NCBI GenBank assembly: GCA_024398755.1
Contig: JAKSIQ010000003.1
Span: 1 to 64,000, forward strand
Reading direction: 5' to 3'
DNA: 64,000 nt
Source of the DNA: Bacteroidaceae bacterium
GTDB taxonomy: Bacteria > Bacteroidota > Bacteroidia > Bacteroidales > Bacteroidaceae
Within the stretch, counting starts at the first letter, position 1; every line of letters starts with the position of its first letter. The position numbers and the translations under genes were made by a program. A model generated the notes under the pieces. It worked only from the letters and a program-made list of their open reading frames with translations, was not told where the DNA came from and did not search any database. Below, piece by piece: positions 8,043-16,632 of this stretch.

Positions 8043-10013
8043 ATGAGAACTATTCATGGCATAGCATTGGTGCTGCTGTGTATCCTATTGTCAGGATGTG
8101 CGGCCGAAATGAACATCCGTAAGGGTGATGGCAGTTATGCACTTGGCGAATACAATCAGGCTGCAATCTATTACAAAAAGGCATATTCAGCCCTGAAACC
8201 TGCAGAAAAGGAACTGCGCGGTCTGACAGCATACAAACTCGGACAGTCATACCAGCACATAGCCTATGCGCCGAAAGCCATTGCAGCTTATCGGAATGCC
8301 ATACGCTACAACTGTCCGGACAGCACAGTATACAGAGATCTGGCCTTCATGCAGCTGATGGACGGAAAACTTGCTGATGCCAGAGAAAATTTCAACAAAT
8401 ATCTGGAAATTATGCCGGATGACCGTCTGGCCACATCCGGACTCGAATCCTGTTCGCTTCAGGAAGAAGCCAAGAACAGTTCCACAAGATACATCGTAAA
8501 GAAAGATCCCGTATTGAACGGACGTTATGCAGACTGGTCTCCTACCTTCTCCAGCAACGGATATGACCAGCTTGTGTTCACATCGGTCCGGAAGGAGTGC
8601 GAAGGTACAGACATCAACCCTATTACGGGAATGAAGAGCTGCGATATATTCCAATCATCGAAAGACGAGAACGGCAAATGGCAGAAGCCTGTCCGTATTG
8701 AAGGCGGCCCTAACAGTGAATTCGAAGACGGTGTGACTGCTTTCAGTCCCGATTTTCAGACCATGTACTACACTTATGGAGCATGGGATGCCTCAGAACC
8801 GAGAATGGCCCAACTTATGGAATCGCGTCGGAGCGATGCAAGCTGGGGAGAAGGCAAACCGTATTCCGACAAGCAGGATTCAACTACAAACATAGCCCAT
8901 CCGGCAGTTTCAACTAACGGCAAATGGCTGTATTTCGTTTCCGACATGCCGGGAGGATTCGGCGGGAAGGATATATGGCGCGTGCCACTTGACGGAAGTC
9001 TTGTCGGAGCCGAAAATCTTGGGCCTCAAATCAACACGCCGGGCAACGAGATGTTTCCGACCTTCCGTCCGAACGGAGACCTGTACTTTTCATCGGACGG
9101 TCACCCCGGACTTGGCGGGCTGGACATTTTCTGCGCTCACAGCGAGAATGACAGCGTATGGACCGTCATCAACATGGGCAGTCCGGTAAACTCAAAGGCC
9201 GATGACTTCGGCATGACCTTTGAAGGACAACGCACGCGCGGTTTCTTCTCATCGAACCGTGGCGATGCACGAGGACGTGACCACATTTACAGTTTTGAAC
9301 TGCCCGAAACCGTGCACATGCTTACCGGCTGGGTCTATGAAAAAGACGAATATGAATTGCCTGACGCCACCGTTTACATGGTAGGCAATGACGGCACCAA
9401 CATAAGGATAGGACTAAAGGAAGACGGTTCGTTTTCGCAGCGTATAACCCCCGGGGTCAGTTATGTGATGCTGGCAACAAGACGCGGTTTCATGAATTAC
9501 AAACAGTCTCTTACAGCCGACAGCACCGACGAAGACCGTGAATATGTACTTCAGTTTCCGCTTTCATCCATATCGAAGCCTGTTCTCATTGACAACATTT
9601 TCTTTGAATTCGGCAGTGCCAGGCTTACAAAGGAATCGGCCTCGTCACTTGACATGCTGGTTGCACTTCTGAATGACAATCCGCACGTGACAATCGAACT
9701 TGGGGCCCATTGCGATTATGTTGGCAACGACGACTATAACCTCAAGCTTTCACAGCAGCGAGCCGAAAGCGTGGTCAATTATCTTACAGGGAAAGGAATA
9801 GAACCGGCCAGACTGACTCCGAAAGGATATGGAGAAACCAGGCCGGTTACAATATCAAAGAAACAGGCCGAACTATACCAATTCCTTGAAGAAGGCAACG
9901 AGTTGGGAGAACAGTTCATCCAGAATCTCACGCCCGAGCAGCAGGAAATCTGCAACCAGCTGAACCGCCGCACCGAATTCCGTGTACTTCGCACCACTTA
10001 CGGTCTGTACTGA
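8043..10013 (+). CDS. PorE-like OmpA-family lipoprotein (TPR, beta-propeller, CRD, OmpA)
   Basis: Predicted 656-residue lipoprotein with a type II signal peptide ending in LLSGC. The order of domains is TPR-like helices (about residues 30-135), PD40/WD40-like propeller repeats (about 150-425, with recurrent FSSDGHPGLGGLDI and FVSDMPGGFGGKDI blades), a carboxypeptidase-regulatory-like domain (about 430-510), and a C-terminal OmpA peptidoglycan-binding domain (about 515-656, IFFEFGSARL...GYGETRPV). This order matches PorE of the type IX secretion machinery in Porphyromonas. Relatives also exist in species without type IX secretion, so a role in secretion is not shown. It probably anchors an outer-membrane complex to peptidoglycan. 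It may be read through from topB, 29 bases upstream, and it converges with folA, separated by 2 bases. Confidence 0.85.
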   Translation: MRTIHGIALVLLCILLSGCAAEMNIRKGDGSYALGEYNQAAIYYKKAYSALKPAEKELRGLTAYKLGQSYQHIAYAPKAIAAYRNAIRYNCPDSTVYRDLAFMQLMDGKLADARENFNKYLEIMPDDRLATSGLESCSLQEEAKNSSTRYIVKKDPVLNGRYADWSPTFSSNGYDQLVFTSVRKECEGTDINPITGMKSCDIFQSSKDENGKWQKPVRIEGGPNSEFEDGVTAFSPDFQTMYYTYGAWDASEPRMAQLMESRRSDASWGEGKPYSDKQDSTTNIAHPAVSTNGKWLYFVSDMPGGFGGKDIWRVPLDGSLVGAENLGPQINTPGNEMFPTFRPNGDLYFSSDGHPGLGGLDIFCAHSENDSVWTVINMGSPVNSKADDFGMTFEGQRTRGFFSSNRGDARGRDHIYSFELPETVHMLTGWVYEKDEYELPDATVYMVGNDGTNIRIGLKEDGSFSQRITPGVSYVMLATRRGFMNYKQSLTADSTDEDREYVLQFPLSSISKPVLIDNIFFEFGSARLTKESASSLDMLVALLNDNPHVTIELGAHCDYVGNDDYNLKLSQQRAESVVNYLTGKGIEPARLTPKGYGETRPVTISKKQAELYQFLEEGNELGEQFIQNLTPEQQEICNQLNRRTEFRVLRTTYGLY

Positions 10014-10015
10014 TG

Positions 10016-10507
10016 TCAGACTCTTCGGTAAGTCAGGAAAGAATAAGCGTACTGATTTTTTTCGTCCGGTTCATGATCCTCGCGGGACACAAGCTGCCAC
10101 GAACTGTCATTGCTGAAATCAGGAAAGAAGGTATCAGCATTCCCAGGTACGTCATGAACAAGAGTAAGTTCAAGCTCTGAAGCCAGTTCCAGTGACTGTC
10201 TGTAAATTTCCGCGCCGCCAATGACATAGACCTTTTCATCGGACTTGCAGTGTTCCAGCGCCTGTCCTATTGACGCGAACACTTCAGTATTGGGGTAAGC
10301 GGCACCTTGCTGACGCGTCAGGACGATATTCCTTCTGTTTGGAAGAGCGCCCTTTGGAAGAGACTCAAATGTTTTGCGTCCCATAAGCACAGTATTGCCT
10401 GTGGTAAGGGATTTGAAACGTTTCATATCGGCCGAAAGGTGATAGACAAGATTGCCCTTATAACCTATTGCGCCATTCTCTGCAACTGCGACAATTATAG
10501 ATATCAT
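10016..10507 (-). CDS. folA: Dihydrofolate reductase
   Basis: NADPH-dependent reductase of 163 residues that regenerates tetrahydrofolate used up by ThyA. It opens with [14 protein letters not shown] and has the substrate-site acid in [13 protein letters not shown] (D28, equivalent to E. coli Asp27). [10 protein letters not shown] and [13 protein letters not shown] are the NADPH-binding signatures. Its ATG overlaps the thyA stop (ATGA), so translation is coupled. There is no visible terminator before the convergent PorE-like gene, whose stop is 2 bases away. Confidence 0.96.
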   Translation of the reverse strand: MISIIVAVAENGAIGYKGNLVYHLSADMKRFKSLTTGNTVLMGRKTFESLPKGALPNRRNIVLTRQQGAAYPNTEVFASIGQALEHCKSDEKVYVIGGAEIYRQSLELASELELTLVHDVPGNADTFFPDFSNDSSWQLVSREDHEPDEKNQYAYSFLTYRRV

Positions 10508-11310
10508 ACAGAAACGTCGGCTTTGATATGTGGATACGGATCGTAATCCTGAAGTTCAAAATCTTCGAACTTGAAATCGAATATGCTCTTCACTTCCGGA
10601 TTGATGACCATTTTGGGAAGTTTTCTTGGCGTACGGGAAAGCTGCAGTTTTGCCTGCTCCAGATGATTCAGATACAAATGGGTATCCCCAGTAGTATGTA
10701 TGAATTCTCCAGGTTGAAGTCCGCAGACCTGTGCCATCATCATGTCCAGCAACGCATACGATGCTATATTGAAAGGAACCCCCAGAAATGTGTCAGCACT
10801 GCGCTGATAAAGCTGGAGTGAGAGTTTTCCGTTAGCCACATAGAACTGGAACAATGTGTGGCATGGAGGCAGAGCCATGTAGTCCGTCTGCCCTGGATGC
10901 CATGCGCAGACCAGCATACGACGGCTGTCCGGATTATTCTTCAACTGGTTGACGATGTCCTGTATCTGATCCACTACCACACGGTTTCCGTCCTTGTCCA
11001 ATGTCTCAAAGGCGCGCCACTGCTTGCCATAGACAGGCCCAAGTTCACCGTTCTCATCGGCCCATTCATTCCATATTCTCACACCGTTATCCTGAAGATA
11101 CCTGACATTTGTGTCACCGTTCAGGAACCACAGCAGTTCGTATATGATTGACTTGAGATGCAGTTTCTTTGTAGTCAGCAAAGGGAATCCCTCTTCAAGA
11201 TTGAAACGCATCTGGTGTCCGAACACACTGAGCGTTCCGGTTCCCGTACGGTCACCTTTCTCCACGCCTTCGTCAAGTATGCGTTGAAGCAGATCAAGAT
11301 ATTGTTTCAT
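10504..11310 (-). CDS. thyA: Thymidylate synthase (ThyA)
   Basis: Converts dUMP and methylene-tetrahydrofolate to dTMP and dihydrofolate. The protein has 268 residues, close to the family norm. It contains the catalytic Cys in [13 protein letters not shown], followed by the dUMP-binding stretch [15 protein letters not shown], and ends [14 protein letters not shown]. It is transcribed with folA as a compact two-gene unit from the promoter at 11333-11340. Confidence 0.97.
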   Translation of the reverse strand: MKQYLDLLQRILDEGVEKGDRTGTGTLSVFGHQMRFNLEEGFPLLTTKKLHLKSIIYELLWFLNGDTNVRYLQDNGVRIWNEWADENGELGPVYGKQWRAFETLDKDGNRVVVDQIQDIVNQLKNNPDSRRMLVCAWHPGQTDYMALPPCHTLFQFYVANGKLSLQLYQRSADTFLGVPFNIASYALLDMMMAQVCGLQPGEFIHTTGDTHLYLNHLEQAKLQLSRTPRKLPKMVINPEVKSIFDFKFEDFELQDYDPYPHIKADVSV

Positions 11311-11332
11311 AAGAGCGGGCTTTGATTTACTG

Positions 11333-11340
11333 CAAATTTA
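11333..11340 (-). promoter_or_regulatory. -7 promoter element of thyA-folA
   Basis: TAAATTTG on the minus strand lies 22 bases upstream of the thyA ATG and matches TAnnTTTG. It sits only 11 bases from the opposing -7 element of the methyltransferase gene, so the two promoters interleave. Confidence 0.6.
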
Positions 11341-11351
11341 ATCAATTTTCT

Positions 11352-11359
11352 TATCTTCG
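11352..11359 (+). promoter_or_regulatory. -7 promoter element of the rRNA methyltransferase gene
   Basis: TATCTTCG differs from TAnnTTTG by one base and lies 25 bases upstream of the ATG at 11385. The upstream half overlaps the thyA promoter on the other strand. Confidence 0.45.
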
Positions 11360-11384
11360 CCCCCGGTTTTCAGCAGAACAGAAC

Positions 11385-12725
11385 ATGGAGTTATCAACCG
11401 ATTTCATCAATCAGATGAACAACCTGATTGGGACCGATGCCACAGCACGTCTTGAGAATGCCATAACAGGTACCGAAGCCGTAACAAGCATTCGTTTCAA
11501 TCCAACCAAAGTTGAATCCCTGTCGCATCTTCAGCTTGAAAAACGTGTTCCGTGGTCAAGTCATGGCTGGTATCTCTCGGAAAGGCCGCAATTCACACTG
11601 GACCCTTTGTTTCATGCCGGTTGCTATTATGTGCAGGAGGCTTCTTCCATGTTTGTGGAGCATGCATTAAAACAGATTGCCGCCGATCCTGTCTGCATGC
11701 TTGACCTTTGCGCAGCACCAGGCGGGAAATCAACTCTTGCAGCCGCCACTCTTGCCGAGGGCAGCATTCTGGTTGCCAATGAGATACAGCGCTCGCGAGC
11801 ACAAATTCTTGCCGAGAACCTTACAAAATGGGGGAAAGACAATACAATAGTGACATGCAACACGCCTGAACAAATTGGAGCAAGCGGTCTTCAGTTTGAC
11901 ATAATGCTTACCGATGTGCCCTGCTCAGGCGAAGGCATGTTCAGAAAAGACGACATTGCCGTCAAGGACTGGAGCCTTGAAGCGGTAGACATGTGCGCGT
12001 CACGTCAGCGTGACATTCTGCGCAGTGTGTGGCCGGCACTCAAGGCTGGCGGCTTGCTGATATACAGCACCTGCACATTCAACAGCAAAGAAGACGAAGA
12101 CAATGTGGAATGGATATGCACGGAACTGGGAGCAGATCCGGTCAATGTTTCATATCCGGAAGGGCTTGGAATAATGACCGCCTATAACGGGCACAGCATT
12201 CCCTGTTTTCACTTTCTGCCAGGTTTCACACGTGGCGAAGGTTTCTTTCTTGCTGTTCTCAGAAAACGCGCCGGTTTCAACGGACAAGTCAAGACATCGG
12301 CTGTCCATGAAGAGAAAACATGCCGTGAAATGGTTGACGCCAGTTTTGACTGCACACTTGAAAAAGACAGAGACAGCATCATAGCAATGCCCCGCCGCCT
12401 TGCAGGACAAATGAAAGCTATCAGCGAACGTCTGTACTGTCTTACACGAGGCATTGAAGTGGCGACCGTTAAAGGAAAGGACTACATTCCATCGCAATCA
12501 TTGGCACTGAGCGGCAAAGCCGGCAGCATGTTTCCTCGTGCCGAACTGACAGCAGACCAGGCGCTGGATTATCTTCACGGCGATGTCTTATATTTAGCCG
12601 ACCAACCCAAAGGATACCTGCTGGTAACATACATGGATATGCCTTTAGGTTTCGTCAAGAATTTAGGGAACAGAGCGAATAACCTCTACCCCTCCCAATG
12701 GAGAATACGTAAAAGCGTGCGATAG
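11385..12725 (+). CDS. NOL1/NOP2/Sun-family rRNA cytosine-C5 methyltransferase (RsmF-like)
   Basis: SAM-dependent RNA m5C methyltransferase of 446 residues. Motif I is LDLCAAPGGKSTLAA, motif IV with one catalytic Cys is TDVPCSGEGMFRKDD, and motif VI with the second Cys is YSTCTFNSKEDEDN. The SEGMFRK-type motif and the C-terminal PUA-like extension (about residues 310-446) resemble RsmF/YebU-type enzymes, but the target base cannot be told from sequence. The start is the ATG at 11385, which leaves a family-like N-terminus and clears the promoter; the ORF extends 63 bases further upstream. Confidence 0.88.
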   Translation: MELSTDFINQMNNLIGTDATARLENAITGTEAVTSIRFNPTKVESLSHLQLEKRVPWSSHGWYLSERPQFTLDPLFHAGCYYVQEASSMFVEHALKQIAADPVCMLDLCAAPGGKSTLAAATLAEGSILVANEIQRSRAQILAENLTKWGKDNTIVTCNTPEQIGASGLQFDIMLTDVPCSGEGMFRKDDIAVKDWSLEAVDMCASRQRDILRSVWPALKAGGLLIYSTCTFNSKEDEDNVEWICTELGADPVNVSYPEGLGIMTAYNGHSIPCFHFLPGFTRGEGFFLAVLRKRAGFNGQVKTSAVHEEKTCREMVDASFDCTLEKDRDSIIAMPRRLAGQMKAISERLYCLTRGIEVATVKGKDYIPSQSLALSGKAGSMFPRAELTADQALDYLHGDVLYLADQPKGYLLVTYMDMPLGFVKNLGNRANNLYPSQWRIRKSVR

Positions 12726-12743
12726 ACAGCAGCTATATATTGC

Positions 12744-12777
12744 AAAAAAGCCTTCAGGAATTCCTGAAGGCTTTTTT
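12744..12777. terminator. Bidirectional terminator between the methyltransferase and exbD
   Basis: A perfect palindrome centred at 12760/12761, AAAAAAGCCTTCAGG with its complement. The G/C stem is flanked by an A-tract on one side and a T-tract on the other, so it can stop the + strand methyltransferase and the - strand ExbB/ExbD operon. Confidence 0.9.
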
Positions 12778-12795
12778 ACATGTGTTTGAAATTTC

Positions 12796-13272
12796 TTACC
12801 TGGCATTTTTTTCAAGTGATGCGGAATATACAAGGTTCAAAGCCTGAGCCTTTCTCAACTCCTGCTTGACATCAGTGATGATACCCATGTGTGTTCCTAC
12901 ATCGGCCTTGATTGACATCTTCATGAAAGGTTTGTCTTTTTCAGATGTCATGCTTTCACGTTCAGTCTTAACGAATTCACGTATTGCCGTTGGTTCGGCA
13001 AACTTGTCATTCAACTGAATACGGGAAGCCGGTCCCAGTTGGGCTCTATATTCCTTTGTAGGAGAGCCAATGTAGATATAAGAAACCAGTGACTTTCTTT
13101 CGAGCTTCTCAATTTCGGTACCGCTAGGAGTAGTAAACTGAACCTTCAGTGTCACTTCACGCATTGATGTTACCATCATGAAGAAGAACAGTACCGAGAA
13201 GATCAAGTCCGGGAGAGACGAAGTGTTCAACTCCGGCATTTCCCTTTTTCCATTACTTCTGAATTTACTCAT
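12796..13272 (-). CDS. exbD: ExbD/TolR-family protein (second copy in operon)
   Basis: 158-residue energy-transducing protein. Basic N-terminal residues (FRSNGKREMPELNTSSLPD) precede a single membrane helix (LIFSVLFFFMMVTSM), followed by a periplasmic domain. The membrane helix carries the conserved Asp just before it (SLPDLIF), the proton-path residue in ExbD/TolR. With ExbB it uses the proton-motive force to drive TonB- or Tol-type work at the outer membrane. It lies 2 bases after the first exbD and ends the operon at the palindromic terminator. Confidence 0.88.
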   Translation of the reverse strand: MSKFRSNGKREMPELNTSSLPDLIFSVLFFFMMVTSMREVTLKVQFTTPSGTEIEKLERKSLVSYIYIGSPTKEYRAQLGPASRIQLNDKFAEPTAIREFVKTERESMTSEKDKPFMKMSIKADVGTHMGIITDVKQELRKAQALNLVYSASLEKNAR

Positions 13273-13274
13273 AA

Positions 13275-13874
13275 TTATTGTGCGGTTCCGTAAGTTTTAG
13301 GCTCAGCCTCAGAAATCTTTGACGGGTACATGGCCTTGGCAAATGCGCGTTCATCATCATTGCACAATTTCCAGCTCTTACCCAGCACCTGACGGCACCA
13401 AACATCTCTCAGCTCATTATAAGCCTTTGATAATTCGTTCTGGACTTTGAAATAAACCTCATAGTTGGTATCGCGGTCAGTCTGTAATGAAATGACATGT
13501 TTCATTGTGGTAATGACAACTCTGAAACCTGGCACATCATATTCCTCCTTCATAGGAAGCAGAGGATTATCATCGGGATTATCAATGAATTCCTTGGCGA
13601 TATCCTTAAGTTCTTCAACTTCTATGACGCGGTTTATTACACCATTCTTTACAAAGATTTCATTATTCTTGTTGACTTGGACCGTCATGATGTTACGCTC
13701 CTTGATCTTTACTTCCTGCTCCTCGGCATTCGGATCCCATTCAGGGAGACGACGGGTAAGACCCGTGTCAGTATCCATTGAGGTTGTAATCAGGAAGAAA
13801 ATCAACAGAATGAACGAAATGTCTGCTGTCGAAGATGCGTTCAGTCCGGGAACTTTTCTGTTGCTTTTTCCCAT
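13275..13874 (-). CDS. exbD: ExbD/TolR-family protein (first copy in operon)
   Basis: 199-residue ExbD relative with an N-terminal KSNRKVPGLNASSTADISFILLIF-type segment: basic stretch, conserved Asp (TADIS) and one membrane helix. Its periplasmic domain is longer than in the second copy. Tandem non-identical exbD genes behind one exbB are frequent in Bacteroidales and may form a heteromeric stator. The start is the ATG at 13874; a TTG six bases upstream is also open. Confidence 0.87.
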   Translation of the reverse strand: MGKSNRKVPGLNASSTADISFILLIFFLITTSMDTDTGLTRRLPEWDPNAEEQEVKIKERNIMTVQVNKNNEIFVKNGVINRVIEVEELKDIAKEFIDNPDDNPLLPMKEEYDVPGFRVVITTMKHVISLQTDRDTNYEVYFKVQNELSKAYNELRDVWCRQVLGKSWKLCNDDERAFAKAMYPSKISEAEPKTYGTAQ

Positions 13875-13901
13875 AACCAATTCTCTTTTTTGGAGTTTCT
13901 G

Positions 13902-14390
13902 TTACTTCTTAGACTTGAAAACGCCAACCATTGACAGCGCAGTGCATATTGTTGCAACTACGATGAGCACGTACATTGAGTACAGGCATGTATCAGTAAG
14001 CTTCAGTGTTCCAAAGTCACTGACAATTTCCTCACCGGTAACCACCGGTTCTGTGCTGCCCATGAAGTAAGACAATACTACGATAGCGGCAGTCAGAAGG
14101 AATACGATTCCTACAAAACCGCCCTTAGAACCTTTGCCACGGGACTTCATGCCCTTGATTCCGGCTGCGATACCGAATCCGAGCATTGCACCAGCGCAAA
14201 GAACCACCATAGCGTACATCCAAATGATGAGCAGTCCGGTATATGTCGGAGCTGTCAGATTGTCGTTGTTGAGAAATTCAGTATTGTCATATCCGATGCA
14301 ATAGAACATGATAAGTACTATTGCGGAAAGGATACAGAGAATACCGAATGCCCACTTGGAGGCCTTTATCTGTTTATTCTCGTTTTCCAT
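13902..14390 (-). CDS. Small integral membrane protein of the ExbB/ExbD operon, unknown function
   Basis: 162 residues with four hydrophobic segments (about 14-34, 50-78, 92-108 and 135-156). A Gly/Lys-rich cytoplasmic-type loop, GMKSRGKGSKGG, lies between the second and third. I do not recognise a named family. Its place between exbB (18 bases upstream) and the two exbD genes (27 bases downstream) suggests a partner or assembly factor of this motor complex; that is inference from position only. Confidence 0.7.
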   Translation of the reverse strand: MENENKQIKASKWAFGILCILSAIVLIMFYCIGYDNTEFLNNDNLTAPTYTGLLIIWMYAMVVLCAGAMLGFGIAAGIKGMKSRGKGSKGGFVGIVFLLTAAIVVLSYFMGSTEPVVTGEEIVSDFGTLKLTDTCLYSMYVLIVVATICTALSMVGVFKSKK

Positions 14391-14407
14391 AATAGGATGT
14401 GGTGTTA

Positions 14408-15253
14408 TTACTTCTTAAGGTTGTACTTCATGATGATGTCGAGCAGGCTGACTGAAGAATCTTCCATGTCAGTGTTCAATGACTCGACCTTGCTCAGAAT
14501 GTAGTTGTAGAAAATCTGAAGAACAAGAGCTGTGATAATACCGAAGATTGTTGTGATAAGAGCGACCTTCATACCGCCAGCAACAACAGTCGGAGAGATA
14601 TCACCGGCAGCCTGAATTCTATCGAATGCCTGCACCATACCAATCACAGTACCAAGGAATCCGAGAGAAGGAGCCATTGCGATGAACAGTGTGATCCATG
14701 AGAGGTTCTTTTCAAGATTTGAAGCCTGGACGCTGCCATAAGAAACGATAGAACGCTCAACGACATCAAGTCCTTCGTCAATTCTCATCATACCCTGATA
14801 GCATATTGAAGCGACAGGACCACGGGTTTCGCGGCAGATTGTCTTTGCGCCTTCAACGTCACCGTTTTCAAGAGCAGCCTGAATGTCTTCAAGAAGCTTC
14901 TTGCTGTCAATTTCAGCAAGGCTGAGGAAGATGATACGCTCAATGCAGAGAGCAAGACCAAGAATAAGGGCGATGGCAACGAGTGACATGAATCCTGCAT
15001 CACCTTCAATGAACTTTGTCTTGATGTTCTTGTGAAGGCCCTGCTTTTCTTCAGTTTCTTCGGGTGCGATTACCTCTTCTTCTTCAGCTTCAACTGCTGC
15101 TGAATCTACTGCAGCTGAATCTACTGAAACTGAATCTTCCTGAGCAATCTCTTCAGTAGCAGCTTCTGCAGCTGCTTCCTGAGCATTGATTGTCTGGCAA
15201 ACTCCGAATGTAAGGAGTCCCATCATTGCAACGAATGCAAATACCTTTTTCAT
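14408..15253 (-). CDS. exbB: ExbB/TolQ/MotA-family proton channel
   Basis: 281 residues. A signal-peptide-like N-terminus (about 1-25) is followed by a low-complexity acidic linker (about 26-72, Asp/Glu/Ala/Ser-rich with repeated VDSAAV) and then the ExbB core. The core has three membrane helices: about 85-107, about 195-215 in APSLGFLGTVIGMVQAF, and about 228-255 in KVALITTIFGIITALVLQIF. The TolQ/ExbB signature is clear. The N-terminal acidic periplasmic extension is unusual compared with short ExbB proteins but is of a type seen in Bacteroidota. It heads the exbB-membrane protein-exbD-exbD operon. Confidence 0.9.
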   Translation of the reverse strand: MKKVFAFVAMMGLLTFGVCQTINAQEAAAEAATEEIAQEDSVSVDSAAVDSAAVEAEEEEVIAPEETEEKQGLHKNIKTKFIEGDAGFMSLVAIALILGLALCIERIIFLSLAEIDSKKLLEDIQAALENGDVEGAKTICRETRGPVASICYQGMMRIDEGLDVVERSIVSYGSVQASNLEKNLSWITLFIAMAPSLGFLGTVIGMVQAFDRIQAAGDISPTVVAGGMKVALITTIFGIITALVLQIFYNYILSKVESLNTDMEDSSVSLLDIIMKYNLKK

Positions 15254-15313
15254 TTTGAGATAGTTTTGTTAATTGTTAATATTATACTTTATAAAAATTT
15301 CTACCGTTCAATG

Positions 15314-15401
15314 CGGAAAGACGGGGATTCGAACCCCGGATACGCTTTTGACGTATACACGCTTTCCAGGCGTGCCTCTTCAACCACTCGAGCATCTTTC
15401 C
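15314..15401 (-). tRNA. tRNA-Ser(GGA)
   Basis: An 88-base class II tRNA. The 7-bp acceptor is GGAAAGA/TCTTTCC, the anticodon loop CTGGAAA gives GGA, a long variable arm (TATACG/CGTATC region) is present, the T-loop is TTCGAAT and the discriminator is G. CCA is not encoded; the next bases are CA. It lies 60 bases upstream of exbB on the same strand and could share its transcript. Confidence 0.95.
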
Positions 15402-15562
15402 TTAAGGCACTATTTGGCATAGCGTCTAAAATCGGGTGCAAATTACAACTTTTTTACTTAACAACATAACCAATCATTCTTAAAACATTAAAAAAAATAG
15501 AATTGGACGTGCTGTTGCGTGCGCCAATGGTTCATTTTGCTGAAAATGCCGTAATAAATGTG

Positions 15563-15570
15563 TATTTTTG
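15563..15570 (+). promoter_or_regulatory. -7 promoter element of lpxK-thiL
   Basis: TATTTTTG matches TAnnTTTG and ends 9 bases before the lpxK ATG, so the leader should be only a few bases. A TTTG at 15536-15539 lies 23 bases upstream, slightly too far for a standard -33 element. Confidence 0.6.
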
Positions 15571-15579
15571 CATTCGGAA

Positions 15580-16626
15580 ATGAGCCGCAGATTCAAGACA
15601 TATCCCATACTCGCCCCTCTGTCATTCATTTACAGGGCAGTCATGTCAATAAGGAATTTCAGCTATGACAAAGGGCTGTGCGCAAGTCATGGTTTCGACA
15701 TTCCCGTTATATCTGTGGGTAACATAACGGTTGGCGGAACCGGCAAGACGCCCCATGTCATTTACCTTGCAGGACTGTTGTCAGACCGTTGCCGGGGAGT
15801 GGCTGTCCTGAGCCGCGGATACGGGCGCAGTACCAGAGGATTCATTCTTGCCGACGCGGAATCGGAATCTTATAGTATAGGTGATGAGCCTGTTCTTGTA
15901 AAAGCGCATTTTCCCGAGATAACCGTAGCCGTTGACGAGGACCGCGTCCATGGAATCCGCAGGTTGTCCGATATCGGAATTCGCACAGTTGTTCTCGATG
16001 ATGCATTCCAGCACCGCAGGGTCAGACCGTCACTTAACATTCTGCTCATTGACTGGAACCGCAGCATTCTTGAAGATATGGTAATGCCGGCAGGACGGAT
16101 GCGCGAAAGCGCATCGGGCCGGAAAAGAGCCGACATAATCATATTCACGAAATGTCCTGCAGGCCTTGATGATGCCGGCATGGACAAGGCTGCAGCAAGA
16201 ATCGTCACAGACAAGCGGCAGAAGGTGTTCTTCACCTCATTGGAATACGGAGACCTGCGTCCGATGATATCAGGAAAAACAGTACCGGAAAACGTCCGGA
16301 TTCTTGCAATGACCGGCATAGCCAACCCCAAGCCCATGATTGACTATCTGGGAACATTGTCCGACAATGTAAGACTGATTCAGTTCCCCGACCATCACAG
16401 TTTCAGCATTGCCGATCTCGAGAAGACGAATGCAGTTGCCGATTCATTGTCGCCGGAATCAATAATAGTGACAACAGAAAAAGACGAAGCCAGACTGAAA
16501 GGCATGCAGCTGCCCGAAAGTCTGAAAAGACGCCTGTTCATTCTTCCCGTAAGGACATCATTCCTCAGGGAGCAGGAGCAGTTTGACAGAATAATATTGG
16601 AACATATCGGATCATTCAAACAATAA
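15580..16626 (+). CDS. lpxK: Tetraacyldisaccharide 4'-kinase (lipid A synthesis)
   Basis: Membrane-associated kinase that adds the 4'-phosphate to the lipid A precursor. 348 residues with a Walker A motif in VGNITVGGTGKTPH (about residues 48-61) and LSRGYGRSTRGF, both typical of LpxK. VLDDAFQHRRV carries the catalytic-site region. The start is the ATG at 15580, because a TTG-started extension begins inside the -7 element. thiL follows after 6 bases. Confidence 0.95.
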   Translation: MSRRFKTYPILAPLSFIYRAVMSIRNFSYDKGLCASHGFDIPVISVGNITVGGTGKTPHVIYLAGLLSDRCRGVAVLSRGYGRSTRGFILADAESESYSIGDEPVLVKAHFPEITVAVDEDRVHGIRRLSDIGIRTVVLDDAFQHRRVRPSLNILLIDWNRSILEDMVMPAGRMRESASGRKRADIIIFTKCPAGLDDAGMDKAAARIVTDKRQKVFFTSLEYGDLRPMISGKTVPENVRILAMTGIANPKPMIDYLGTLSDNVRLIQFPDHHSFSIADLEKTNAVADSLSPESIIVTTEKDEARLKGMQLPESLKRRLFILPVRTSFLREQEQFDRIILEHIGSFKQ

Positions 16627-16632
16627 TCAATC

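Noticed and set aside
15254..15313. Separate promoter for exbB between tRNA-Ser and exbB
   Set aside because: The stretch is AT-rich but has no TAnnTTTG element; transcription through the tRNA is equally possible, so no promoter is claimed.
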